Assembly (NCBI GenBank): GCA_010093485.1
Contig: MU001495.1
Location: 620,001 to 684,000, forward strand
Reading direction: 5' to 3'
From: Karstenula rhodostoma CBS 690.94
Lineage: Eukaryota; Ascomycota; Dothideomycetes; Pleosporales; Didymosphaeriaceae
Length of the DNA stretch: 64,000 nucleotides
The position numbers and the translations under genes are program-made. Position 1 is the stretch's first letter, and every line of letters starts with the position of its first letter. The notes under the pieces are model-generated. The model worked only from the letters and a program-made list of their open reading frames with translations. It was not told the origin of the DNA and searched no databases. This document shows positions 1-10,700 of the stretch, in pieces.

Positions 1-358
1 CCAATTGCTGCTAAATGTAGCAAGATCCGATCCAAGGTTATCTCCCTTACTGCTAAGCGGGCGTTTCCCTTTCGCACGCAGGTAGACAAGCTTCGTGAAG
101 TCACGCTGGCCCACGAGAGAAACGAATCGTCAGTGATGACTGAGCTGGCCAAGCACGAGGCCAAGATGGCCATCACTATGCATGGTCCTGGTCGCTTCCG
201 CTTCAACATACTCCCACCGTTGCAATCTGCGACATATGCCGGGTGTGGATCTCCACTTCGACAGCGGGGGTCTCCAGGTGAAGGAAGCTATCGACCTAAC
301 CCGATTCTTCCGTGGCGCTAGACCTCACCCTGGGTGGTCTCGGGAACGCCTCGAGTGA
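1..358 (+). CDS. 3' end of an unrecognised gene, cut by the window edge
   Basis: Frame 1 is open from the first base to 321. Frame 2 is open through about 210-358 and ends at a TGA at 356-358. The frame-2 stretch (…GGLQVKEAIDLTRFFRG…, then RPHPGW) and the frame-1 stretch before it (KLREVTLAHERNESS) both look protein-like, so the likeliest reading is a gene entering from the left whose last intron lies between about 170 and 280. I could not fix the splice sites and recognise no family. It could also be a decayed gene with a frameshift. It lies upstream of two tandem F-box-like genes on the same strand, but I see no clear similarity to them. Confidence 0.3.
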
Positions 359-1134
359 GCAGGTATCGAAGCAGTGGAGCTGAACGGAGTTGGAAACTAC
401 CATGTCGCAAGGAAATATCTAAGCCAGAAGTCGGATACGTGGTATGTCGACATCTACCTCAGCATGGGGGCAACTTTATCTTGGTGGGACGATGCGGAGG
501 AGCGGGAATGCCAGGTGCGGAAGATTTGGGGGGTTTGATGTATGGCCTTTCTGCTTGGGTCTCAATGTGTATCGTCGTGCTGCGGGTCATGGTTGTGGGT
601 AGTTGTGTCCCCCCGCGTGGTACTCGGGATGGGAAAAACGATCCCTCGAAATGGTGGGAGTAGGTATGGTCTTGCGGGTCGTATCATGGAAAGCAGTTCT
701 TAGGTACCTAGGCACATGTACTGGGAGAGGTTATTTGACGTGGATTTCACAAAATAAATAGGTGAACGACATTCCCAGAACTCCATCTACGTTACTTCCG
801 GGTAAAACATCCGTTGCCGACCATAGGCCTAACATTTGTGCGCGAAGCCACGGGCGGACTAGTCACGTGACATTTCATTCACCCCCTTGTGGCACGGTCA
901 GATACACGAGCTGTTCATGCGCCAAGATGAGTAGAAAGCTAAAAATTACCTTGCATAAACGTATTAGAGTTTATTGTTCAAGGATAACTCTACGCCGAAG
1001 TGGGCGTGGACATTTTTTCAGGGCAAGGCAAGAGCAAATTTAGATTTAGGTGAAGCAGCGCACAATCGCCCATCCCAAAGTGATTAGCGTGTTCGAGCTC
1101 CTGCCGCGTGACTGTTTACGAACGAATACCGAGC
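359..1134. other. intergenic stretch, no gene seen
   Basis: Short ORFs here (334-663 and 762-1043) have no recognisable composition or domain and no introns that extend them. The right end carries the promoter of the next gene. Confidence 0.5.
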
Positions 1135-1142
1135 TATATAAA
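1135..1142 (+). promoter_or_regulatory. TATA box (TATATAAA)
   Basis: A perfect TATATAAA lies 149 bp upstream of the ATG at 1291. A likely 5'-UTR intron runs from 1217 (GTAAGT) to 1278 (TTCAG) between the two, so the spliced leader would be short. The second paralogue has a weaker TATA-like TGATATAAAG near 2656-2665. Confidence 0.5.
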
Positions 1143-1290
1143 CCCTTCCACGCACATCCTTTCACCACGCAACCGACCTCACAACAGCGGACTGAGATTA
1201 GCTCGACCTCGATTCAGTAAGTCTAGACAATACCAAGCGATCATAAAGAAACACTGACCAAGAAGGTGTATCGTTCAGGCAAAGGCTGTG

Positions 1291-2268
1291 ATGTCAGCCC
1301 CGTTGGCTCCCTCGGCTCTGGTTGCCGCGAAGGCTTCGACGAAGCATAAGAAGAAGAGGCAACAAGCTCGTAAGCTCAACCTTTACACAAGGGGACAAAG
1401 CCTGGCCTTCTACAATGCTTGTATAGCCACCATCCCGAACCAGCCCAAGATCAAGAGGATTAGAGGAAGTTTCCTCGAGCTCCCAGGAGGTACGTCTTAA
1501 AAATCCACCTTCCCCAATCTTGTCGCTCACGATACCGATGCAGAGGTCAGGAACCAAATCTACAACGAGTACGTCCAAGAATGTGTCGATCCCAGCGCTT
1601 GGGTAGCTGCACTGGAGCTTGCAAACACCTGCAAACAGGTTCGTGCCGAGTTTCTGCCATTACTCATCTCTTCGCTGGAGAAGCTCTGGCTCCGACTTGA
1701 CAAGTTCACTGAGCTGCTCGCCATCTGCTCGATCCCGAGCTCCATATCACTGATCGTAGATGAGGTGGAGAAGCAAGGCAAGACCTTCAGGATCGCTATC
1801 GATGACTATCGCAAGGTCGGTATCCTTTCTATCATTCACATGGTCATGCAATTGCGCGAACGACCCCTCATAAACGTGCGGTTCAAGGATACATATCTGC
1901 TCACTTATCGGGGTGGAGGAGCGTCCAACAAGCTCAACCAGATCATCAAAGTTCTGCGTCAACGCCCAGCCGGGTCTGATGACGTCTTGTCCGATATCGA
2001 GCGCTTGGAGGTCAAGTCCCCAGGTGTCTCAGGCGTCTGCTTCAGTCCCCGTGAAGTATCGGTTGTGTTAGGTCAAGGTTGGTTTCTTGAGATCACCTTC
2101 AAAGCTACGCTTGAATGGTGGAACGACGATGCTGAACGCAGGACTAAGGTCCGGGACCTCGTTCGCAGACTTGGTTTGCATCCCGTTACGGCCGCATTCA
2201 TGGGTATCTCTCATCTGACCTACAGGAAACTTCCAGGATTGTGCAAATGCACTGCTGAATCGTTTTGA
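1291..2268 (+). CDS. F-box-like 'LPGEVRNQIY' protein, tandem copy 1
   Basis: The model is join(1291..1489, 1544..2268), giving 307 aa; the 54-bp intron begins GTACGT and ends GATGCAG. Splicing creates LPGEVRNQIYNEYV at about residues 64-77, the signature that opens many dothideomycete F-box-like proteins (LPxEIRxxIY), followed by LELANTCKQVRAEFLPLL, the typical second helix. The N-terminus is lysine/arginine-rich (HKKKRQQARK, a possible nuclear signal). The C-terminal two thirds match nothing I recognise. ATG 1291 follows the acceptor of a probable 5'-UTR intron (1217-1278). Such proteins may act as substrate receptors for SCF ligases, but nothing here proves Skp1 binding. The next gene is a tandem paralogue sharing the basic N-terminus, the intron position and phase, and the CKQVRAEF motif. 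Confidence 0.7.
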
Positions 2269-2770
2269 GCCCAGCGGGTTCGATGAGCGCTGGAGTTAAA
2301 AGCTAGGGTCAAGAGAGTTGAAGAGGGGTTATCATGAGGAACCGTCCGTGGATATGTGGTTAGTATTGCATACAAGCGCGTTTTGAACCGCAGTTATACA
2401 GACTTATTATGGGAATTGTATGAGTTGATTCCATGTGCGGTATCAAAAGCTGGGTGAAACGTCATTCGTGAAAATGCCTGGAATTTCGTATTAGCGTGGC
2501 TCACATCTCGACGTGGTCTTTGTAAGTCATCTTAGGCCATATCCAACTGTCACCTACGGGAAATAACGCCCCACGAAAGCACATACCCATCCAAACGCGC
2601 TTGGCGTACCCCATGCAGCGACCTATGACTCGAAGTATAGGCTTCGGGTCTCCCTGATATAAAGCCCCACACACACCACTCAATTCACGCGACTGACCTT
2701 CAGAACGACTTGATCCAAACCCAAGAGATGTAATTCCGCATAAAACTAAATATCTACGAAGAGGGACTAA
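2269..2770. other. spacer between tandem paralogues
   Basis: No coding signal seen. A TATA-like TGATATAAAG near 2656-2665 probably serves the second copy. Confidence 0.4.
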
Positions 2771-2887
2771 CCAGTAAGAGTGTGGGATATCCACGGGTGC
2801 AAAACGTCGACCGCATCCGCTCCCGCTGCAACGACGCGTCCGAAGAAGCAGAAAAAGAAAGGAAAACAGGCTCGGAGAAGAGCTGCC

Positions 2888-3608
2888 ATGACGCAGAAGA
2901 CCAATACCGTGAAGCCATCCCGCGAGAACGACGCCATGACCTTCCACAATGCCAGCGTGGCTACCATTCGACCACGCAAGAGCGCTGTGGTAAAAGCAAG
3001 CTTTCTCAAACTACCAGGAGGTACGTACTGCCCATCTACACATGTGGTTTCCGTCTAATATCCGCTACCCAGAGATTCGAAATCAGATATACCGCGACTT
3101 CATCCGCCTGTGCGCTGGCCCTTGCGCTCTGTCGAACACCTTAGACCTCGCCAGTACCTGCAAGCAAGTTCGTGCGGAGTTCATGCCACTGCTAGTCTTC
3201 TCCCTGCCGGTCGTCAGTCTCCGAGTCGATAATTTCGCCCAACTGCTACAAGTCCGCTCCACCTCAGAGCCGTCTCTTCTAGACGAGCTGGTTCGGCAAG
3301 CAATACCCTTCGAAATCACGCACGGCAGCCGACCCAATCTCTGCATTCGCTCCTTCCTTCCAATCGTACGCAACTTACACGAGCGACCGGGCCTGCACTT
3401 CAAATTCGCAGATACTGTTTGGTGGGTAATGGATTTTTGCCTGTATCCCGACGAGGATCGCCGAACGCCGCTCCGCTTTCGAAATAGCGAGTATAAGGAG
3501 AAACTGGCTATTCTCGATGGGCTTCTCCACGGGCTCCAACCTCTGCTCCCTCGATTTGTACGCCTTCCTATGGAAGTTCAGTACGGCATCGTTATTGGCT
3601 ACCTGTAA
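2888..3608 (+). CDS. F-box-like 'LPGEIRNQIY' protein, tandem copy 2, start uncertain
   Basis: The model is join(2888..3020, 3073..3608), giving 222 aa if ATG 2888 is used. The 52-bp intron begins GTACGT at the same codon and phase as in copy 1, and splicing creates LPGEIRNQIYRDFI, followed by LASTCKQVRAEFMPLL. The frame is open back to 2771, and the stretch before the ATG (RPKKQKKKGKQARRR) aligns with the basic N-terminus of copy 1. The ancestral start therefore lay near 2813 and has been lost, or sits in an unseen upstream exon. The middle and C-terminus have diverged strongly from copy 1, and the protein is shorter. The function is unknown beyond the F-box-like motif. Confidence 0.6.
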
Positions 3609-4108
3609 TGAGGGGCAGCCTTTGAGGCTCCACGTGGAGTCTAGCTAGCATCACCACGACGGGAACTTAGGCTATGTAGAAACCATGTCATTCGTTTAAC
3701 AGACCAGGTCTAGCGAGAAGGCTACTCGAAGTTGGGGGAGATCTCGAGAACGTAATGGATATCATGTATAGCGAAATCATCGAGTTTAACGCTGCCAATG
3801 AGTGTGTCATTCGCTGAGTTGCGTGAGATGGAATATGTTAAATCCAGGTTTCTGCTACACATCATCGATGTCCCATATAAGCTTCTCGTTAGTTGCCCTT
3901 CCTGTATCATATACGACGCTAAGCAGGTATCATCGTGTGCGTCCAATAGCAGCCCAATGCATTGATCCAGCTCAAAGCAGTGATATATTCCTGATGTATA
4001 CCACGGCTCAGATGTTAATACATCTCTCGTACATGATCATAAGGCCTAATACCTGTGGGACAAAACGCTGTACAGACTCCAAACCCAACGACGAAAGAAA
4101 AGAAATAT
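3609..4108. other. intergenic, nothing recognised
   Basis: Only short ORFs without recognisable composition. It must contain the 3' ends of the F-box-like gene and of the convergent aminotransferase gene. Confidence 0.5.
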
Positions 4109-5566
4109 CTACAACTCCTTCGCTACAGCCTCCAACGACTCGCCGAAGATGCGGCACGCTTCCTGCATCTCCGCCTCGCTGATCGTGAGCGGTGGGATGA
4201 ATCTCAAAACATCGAACACGGAAGTGCTAAGGAGCAACATATCCCTCTTCACGCACTCCTGCACAACCTTGGGTGCAATCTGTCCTGCACCGCCCTTCTT
4301 CCTCGCAGCCTCGTTCTGGGACTGGGCAATGACGTCCGCATCTTGGAATTGCACACCCACCATCAGACCCCTTCCGCGCACATCCTGGATCAGGTTGCCA
4401 GCCTTGCTGCCGGAGTTCTTGAGGTCGTTCAAGAAACCGAAAAGCTGCTCCGAGCGAGCGGCGACGTTGTCCAGAACCTTCTCCTCGCGGAAAACTTCGA
4501 TGACAGCCTTGGCGGCTGCGCACGCCACAGCGTTACCGGCGTAAGTACCACCCATGGTGCCGGGCTTCTGGCGGTTCATGATCTCGTTTGTGCTTGCAAT
4601 ACCGCTGAGTGGGAATCCGTTCGCGATACCCTTGGCGAATACCAGGACATCGGGCCGTACACCGCTTTCCTCAACAGCGAACATGGTGCCTGTGCGACCG
4701 AAGCCAGACTGCACTTCGTCGCAAATGAGAAGGATGCCGTGCTCATCACAGACTTTGCGGAGGCCATGAAGGAAAGCTGGGGGTGCGGGGACGTAGCCGC
4801 CCTCACCAAGGACGGGCTCCAAGATGATTGCGGCGGTGTCTGAAGGTGCGGTTTGCTGCGAGAGTGTGAGTTTGAGTTGGAAGAGAGACTTCTCCACGAG
4901 TTCATCAATGGGTGTGTCGGAAGGAAGGCCGAATTGAGCGTAGTAGGGAAATGCGGTGGCGAAGATGCCGGGCATCAATGGCCCATGGCCTTCTCCGTAG
5001 ATGGTCTTGCTGCGCGTCATGGCGGCGGTTGCGCACGTGCGTCCATGGTAGGAGCCTTGCATGACAATAATGTTCTGCTTCTTGGTTGCTGCTCTTGCAA
5101 GCTTGACGGCTGCTTCGACGGCCTCAGCACCAGAGTTCCAGAGGAAGACGGTGTCCAGGGAAGGATGTGGGAGGATGGGGATGAGTTCGCGGAGAAGGGC
5201 CACTTGTGCGGAGCTGAAGCCGATGTTGACTTGGGCGTGGGTAATCTTCATGCATTGTTTTGCGGCAGCCTCGCTGACCTTGGGATGGCAATGGCCCAAG
5301 TTGCAGACGCCAATGCCGGAGGTCATGTCGAGGAGCTTGACGCCCTTGTCGGTGGTGATGTAAGTTCCCTTGCCGTCTTCGAAGACATGCTTGGTAAGTC
5401 TTCCAATGCCCTTGGTGATGTGCTGCTCGCCGAAGGCAGCGGCGTCGAAGGTTGGCTCGTTTGCGTGAGGCATGCTGGCTGAGAAGGCGCGCTTTGAGGA
5501 GGAAGGGACCCGGACAGATGTGGGAGCAAGCGCCCGTCGCAGGGCGGCACCTTTGTATAGAGACAT
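4109..5566 (-). CDS. class-III PLP aminotransferase (4-aminobutyrate/omega-amino-acid type)
   Basis: Single-exon gene, 485 aa, starting at ATG 5566 (MSLYKGAALRRALAPTSVRV…), a basic, serine-rich leader typical of mitochondrial import. PLP-fold landmarks are present: NSGAEAVEAAVKLAR (phosphate cup), MQGSYHGRT, IILEPVLGEGG, ICDEVQSGFGRTG with the cofactor Asp, and VFAKGIANGFPLSG with the Schiff-base Lys, then GGTYAGNAVACAAA. This order and spacing is that of class-III transaminases; the sequence resembles bacterial GabT-like enzymes more than I would expect of the yeast UGA1 type, but that is a judgement by eye. The substrate could be GABA, 5-aminovalerate or another omega-amino acid. A longer ORF reading upstream to 5992 runs into the promoter and is not supported. 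A repeat/dyad element lies 118-160 bp upstream of the start. Confidence 0.85.
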   Translation of the reverse strand: MSLYKGAALRRALAPTSVRVPSSSKRAFSASMPHANEPTFDAAAFGEQHITKGIGRLTKHVFEDGKGTYITTDKGVKLLDMTSGIGVCNLGHCHPKVSEAAAKQCMKITHAQVNIGFSSAQVALLRELIPILPHPSLDTVFLWNSGAEAVEAAVKLARAATKKQNIIVMQGSYHGRTCATAAMTRSKTIYGEGHGPLMPGIFATAFPYYAQFGLPSDTPIDELVEKSLFQLKLTLSQQTAPSDTAAIILEPVLGEGGYVPAPPAFLHGLRKVCDEHGILLICDEVQSGFGRTGTMFAVEESGVRPDVLVFAKGIANGFPLSGIASTNEIMNRQKPGTMGGTYAGNAVACAAAKAVIEVFREEKVLDNVAARSEQLFGFLNDLKNSGSKAGNLIQDVRGRGLMVGVQFQDADVIAQSQNEAARKKGGAGQIAPKVVQECVKRDMLLLSTSVFDVLRFIPPLTISEAEMQEACRIFGESLEAVAKEL

Positions 5567-5683
5567 TGCGAAAGTTGGGGGCGTATATCGCGTGTAGAAG
5601 GTTTTCGGTCCCAACGATATATATGGAAGTGCGGCGTCAAGGGCGTGTAGGTCTGCACGTGCAATGAAGGTGTCGTTTAGTGT

Positions 5684-5725
5684 TGCACTAGCGTGATTTG
5701 CACTAGCGTGATATCCTCTATCACG
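5684..5725. promoter_or_regulatory. tandem repeat plus dyad upstream of the aminotransferase
   Basis: TGCACTAGCGTGATT (5684-5698) is directly followed by TGCACTAGCGTGATA (5699-5713). The last CGTGATA (5707-5713) is mirrored by TATCACG (5719-5725) across a 5-bp spacer, a perfect 7-bp dyad. There are thus three CGTGAT half-sites within 42 bp, placed 118-160 bp upstream of the aminotransferase ATG. This looks like a binding site for a dimeric regulator; its identity is unknown. Confidence 0.45.
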
Positions 5726-5862
5726 ATAAGGTCTAGCCTTCCCGCTTGACTCCGGCCCGACTGCTTTTCTCCATGGCTCCAGCCTCCTCCAACGGCCTCG
5801 ACGAGACCGTATCAGGCAATATCCAAGGCCAGCCTGGAGAAGGGTCCGCATTGTAGGGTCTT

Positions 5863-6888
5863 CTATACAAATGCCGTGTTCACCCTTGACTTCTCGTCCC
5901 CATCTACTACCACCTCTAGCCTCGCCCTCACATCCTTTGGCGCCGAGCTTGTTGCAATCAGAATACCATAGATACCCTTGCTCACCTTCCACTGATCCAG
6001 GCTCTCCTCCCAGTATGCTGCGTCTTGCTTCTTGAACTGGACTTCGACGTCCCTTTCTTCTCCAGGTTGCAGGTCTACTTTGGCGAAGCCAACGAGTTTC
6101 TTGATCACACCATCATCGGCAGGTGGTTCGACGTACACCTGCAACGTCTCCTCACCCGCTGACTCGCCAACGTTCTTTACGACCGTAGTTACTGTGACGA
6201 CTTCCTTGGCACCGTCGACAACCTTTGCGTTCTTGACGTCGAATTGCGTATAGCTCAATACGTGACCAAAGGGGAACCGGACCTCCTTCTCGCTACCCCA
6301 CAGCTTGTCGAACCATCTATATCCGACATATACCCCTTCAACGTACTCCACTTCCCTACTCTCGTAACTATCGAGGCCGAAGTTGCCGTGGCATCCGGTG
6401 TGCTCATATCTGACAGGCCAGCTAATGGGAAGCTTTCCGCTAGGACTCGTCTCACCTAGCAGAACGTCGAGAATGGCATTACCCGTTTTTTGTCCCGCGT
6501 ACCATGCCTGGATCAGAGCGGATACTTTGTCGAGCCAGGGCAGCTCGACCGGTACGCCAGTAGTGTTTACTACAATGGTATTGGGGTTGGCAGCGGCGAC
6601 CGAGGAGATGAGGTTGTCCTGCGACCCATCTGCAGGTAAGTCCATGGACGAGAGGTCTTGACCTTCTGTCTCCCACTGTGTGGTGTTGCCCACAAAAACT
6701 ACGGTAAGGTCCGCGTCTTTCGCAAGCTCCACAGCTTCGGAGAGAACGTCTTGCTCCATCTCGGCCTGTAGGATGAGACCAAGATGTACGGAACACTGGT
6801 TATCCATGAGATAAAGCTCTGCGTTCCAAACGGGCGAAGGGTGAGTTTCCGCAACAATCGCGTATTCTTTGCCTTCTTCAAAAGGGTA
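5863..6888 (-). pseudogene. orphan C-terminal part of a GH3 beta-glucosidase
   Basis: The frame 6888-5863 encodes about 341 residues equal to the second half of a fungal GH3 beta-glucosidase. First comes the end of a PA14-like insert (EGKEYAIVAETHPSP), then the GH3_C domain (LAKDADLTVVFVGNTTQWETEG, NTIVVNTTGVPVELPW, SPSGKLPISWP, VEYVEGVYVGYRWFD, FPFGHVLSYTQF), then a fibronectin-III-like tail (VKNVGESAGEETLQVYV). The N-terminal TIM-barrel domain, which carries the nucleophile aspartate, is absent. Upstream, to about 7061, fragments that could be the rest of the PA14 region (GRIYFTLTACV, FHFHAGTPRL, IELIDLNEG) fall in different frames with stops between them. The piece would not be active alone. 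A start inside the frame (MDNQC at about 6807) could allow expression of a stub, but I favour a decaying gene. Confidence 0.65.
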
Positions 6889-7061
6889 CTGGCAGGACCT
6901 TCATTGAGATCGATGAGCTCTATAGGCGAGGTGTGCCAGCGTGGAAGTGGAAGGATACGGAACTTGTTACTGTAATTGAGGAGGGTAAGCAAAGTACTGA
7001 GACACACAGGCTGTAAGAGTGAAGTAGATACGCCCTTCGACATGCATTGAGCCTGGAACAT

Positions 7062-7744
7062 TTAGTCATTGTTATTCGAGTGCATTCAATTGATCAATGT
7101 TGTTCCGTTCAATACCGTTTCTGGTACTTCGTCTCACGTGATGGTTGCAAGGCTCAGCTTGTGACGGGCTGCAGCCAAACGATCATCAACACGACCGCAC
7201 ACTTCCATAATAAGCACCTCGTTGCGTGCAATCAATGCATTGCTCCATTCATGATCCATCGTCCAATCATGGTTCTCATACCTGCTGCTAAGAACGCCAT
7301 CGCACGCATGTGCATACTTTGTGACTCTAGAAGCATGATGGGCTTCAATCATAACAAGTCGTCCAGCCAATGATAGATAATATCATCTCAACGCGTGACC
7401 AAGACCCAAAATGAACCGTGCGCGCCTTCGCTATGCCGTGAAGTCAAAATCAAAGGATATGAATGCAAAAGCATTCCAAATCAAGGAAAGGCCAGCAGCC
7501 GAAAGACGAGCCAAAGCTCTCTAGATCAGTGTTCCATGTACGCCAACCGTCAATATGGACTTTCCAGGCCCAAGGATAAGTAAAGAATGAATGGAGGGGA
7601 AGGCCATTGTTCGAACACACCCAAAACGCCATAAGTCCAAGTTCGGTCAACGCAGTCATACCATCGTGTGTGTCTCATCGACCTTCAAGGGTAACCAGTG
7701 ATTTTCCGGGCTCTGTTAGAGCGCGATCATGTCAGCGCAGCTCC
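7062..7744. other. intergenic, no gene seen
   Basis: No coding signal recognised beyond short shadow ORFs. Remnants of the lost GH3 N-terminal domain were looked for and not found here. Confidence 0.45.
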
Positions 7745-10700
7745 TCAAGTTTCAAGGTCGATGAGCTCAGGATCCATATCAGACTCACTGCCATAGTCCG
7801 AATGATCGTAAGCCTCTGTTATACGTTAGTCCAGGTATCGCTACAAGCTTGGTTGCTCTACTCACCGCCTGTTGAAACTGGAGTGCTCTCGTCTGTCGGC
7901 CAATTTTGCAGCCTCGGCAAAGCCTCCAACTGGTACCTCTCTATGATGGGTCCATCTTGTGCGTGTCTGCAAAGCTCCAAAGATGGGTCGTCTGACTCGT
8001 ACAGATTGGTGATCAGCGCCGCAAGCACCTCACACACCTGAGCCACCTGCTGTACATCCGATCGTGCAGTCGTCCTCTGGTACTCAAATACGACCTTATC
8101 GCTGAGTTCAAAGAGAAGACTTCGGACTATTTTGTATTTCAGCCTGAGAACGCCTTCAGAAGAATTTGCGTCGTCTTGATGCCGCACAAAGAGTTCTTCG
8201 AAATGGTCCGCGCTTAGTTTGCGAACAACTTCGTCATCATAGAAGAGTAGGTGCACTGCGACCGACTTAGCGAATCGGAGTGAAGCCATGTAAATGTAAT
8301 CGATTCCTCTTCCTTCTGGCACAGCCTCATTGCTGAGATGTAGAAGGCCCTTCATGAAACGAACATTGGCCTCGCCGCCTCCCAGGGGAAATTTGACGAC
8401 ATGATTGCGAACAACTTCGATGATTTGATCGATGTGATTTATATCCGGAGAAGCCTCACAATAAGGCAAGGCGGCCCGAACATATGGATCGGATTGCGAA
8501 GGCTCCAGTGAGCCGACCCCTTCATGAACTGTCAAGAAGAGCTGGTGCTGGAGTCGTGCATCGACCGATTTAAGCATCAACTTCAGGACTTCGCCAGGAT
8601 AATAGATCTCGGTCTTGGTGTGGTCATACATCTCAAGCATCTTGTCCAGGAATGCGATGGCTCGGTTGTCCTCATGCCAGGAATAGATAAAGGCTTTCTC
8701 TTCTCTGGAAAGTGGGAATTTGTTTGCGTTGCGCTCGTAATTGTCCAGTCGGCTAGCTTTGTTGTTTTGAATGACTGGGAGGTGAAGATCGACCCTCAAT
8801 AGTAGTCTATAGACAAACTCGATCAAGCGGTTGTAGATGCGGCGCTTCTTGTCGACAACGCGCCACAAGTCGGCATCGCGACAAGCTTCGATTGCGTGCA
8901 TGCAGAAAATGCGCAAACCGAACTCTAGAAAGCCGTAGTCCAGAAGAACCGCGGTCTCCAAGTGACCAAGGTCACTGAATTGGCATAGGGTCAGATAAAG
9001 ATCGTCCCAACCGCGTATGGTCTGGTACGATTCGTCGCAAACGTTGCGAAGACTCCTAGAGATTGCCACAAGCACACCATCGGTCTGGATCACCGAGCCT
9101 GATTCGCTCTCTGTTTCCGTAGCCTCGATACCATATGCCACAGGGTCCTTCTCGCGGAGATACTGAAGGCTGTCGATGAGGAATGACCGGGTCTGTGAGC
9201 GAACCTTTCCGTGGATGCAATGAAGAAGCAAATTGGCCAAGGCAGAGTGATGGGTGGCTAGCCATTTCAAGGCAACTTGGCAGCATGCGGCGCATGATAG
9301 GACAGTCTTCCGAAGCTGCATCATGGCCTCATCGAAGTTATCCGCACTCTTAACACGGAAAAGCGTTTGAGAGAGGTGTTCGAGGACGACATGGAGTGCT
9401 CGGGACTCTTGTTGGTGGTCTTCGGAGCAAGTGCCGTGGTTGACCGTGCGTAGGTTTGTGAGCAGGAGTCGCACAAATTTGGTATGATTGGGGTCATAGA
9501 GGCTATACTCCCGCACAAAGCGATCATTTTCGATCTGAATACTCTGCTGTAAGGCTGGAGGGACAGAGACCTTGGCAGTCCCGGATTGTGACGCCGCCAT
9601 GTATTGGTCGTAATCCTTCACGATTGCGGAGCGACGCTGGTAAAACAGCATGTACGCGCTGAACTGCTTCTGCTGCCGCTGGAACTCGTCGAAGAAGCCA
9701 CCATAGGCGTGGTAGCCAAGCGAAGAAGGATCGAAGGCATCTACGTCTCGATCGTTGAACTCAACCCATGGTTGTGCATTTCCTACGGGGCTCGGTCGCT
9801 CGCGGATGTATGAATAGTAATGGCCATTCTCAGACGTTCCTTGATGCACCAGGACGCCAACGAGCTCGAACATATCCTCTTCACGGGGTTTCGAAGGATC
9901 ACTCAGGTGGTCGATCTTGAACGGACTGACATCGATCAGACCGGGGAATTCGAACTGATCGTTGATCTTCGCTCTCCGCAATTCAACGAGATCAAAGTCG
10001 AAGCGCTTCAGGTGGAAGATGAGGTTGTCCGGGACGTCCTTGAGACATGTTCGTTTCACCGCGTCCACCAGTTTCCCTCCGCACGATTCGCATTTGTACT
10101 TGTTGTCGCCTTCCATGACGTCGCCTTCCACGAAGGACTGGAGGCTTTCGATCAGGTTCTGTTTGCCCTGAACGTCGCATTGGACAACGAAAAAGCTTTC
10201 GACCCGTTCAGACACATGCTCGCACTCCTTGGATTTGATCTGGTTAATCGTATGGCCTCCGTAAAAGGAGCGGAACTGCTCTTTGATGCCTGAAGCAAGC
10301 ATTTGGCCTTCCCACTGGTCAAAGAGCAAATTGTAAAACTCGTCTGCGTCCATCTGAATGTTGATGTCTATGGGCGTCCCTTCGGGTGCTTTGACACACG
10401 CCGCGAACTCTCGTGGATCTGCAGATTTGCGGTAGCTATTCTGCATTTCAGCGAAGAGTTTCTGGGTCTGATATAAGAGGTATTGTTGTCCATGCGGATC
10501 TGTGACGTTCAGTTCCAGAATGAACTTGCGGAAGTTGACATTCATGAAGAGCTGCGTAAGCAAGGAATTCATGTAACAGATGGCACGAGGGTTATACAGG
10601 CCCACGTATCCAGTTGGAGCCCGAATTTCGTTGCTCCTGTCAATGCATAGGGCTCTCGAATCGATGTTAGGGTTGTCGATCCCAAGATCCTCGGCTAGAT

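Noticed and set aside
3722..4182. Short ORFs between the F-box-like gene and the aminotransferase
   Set aside because: No homology-like motifs and no splice sites that extend them.
4055..4843. 262-aa plus-strand ORF over the aminotransferase
   Set aside because: It is antisense to a gene whose PLP motifs are intact; the ORF has no recognisable composition.
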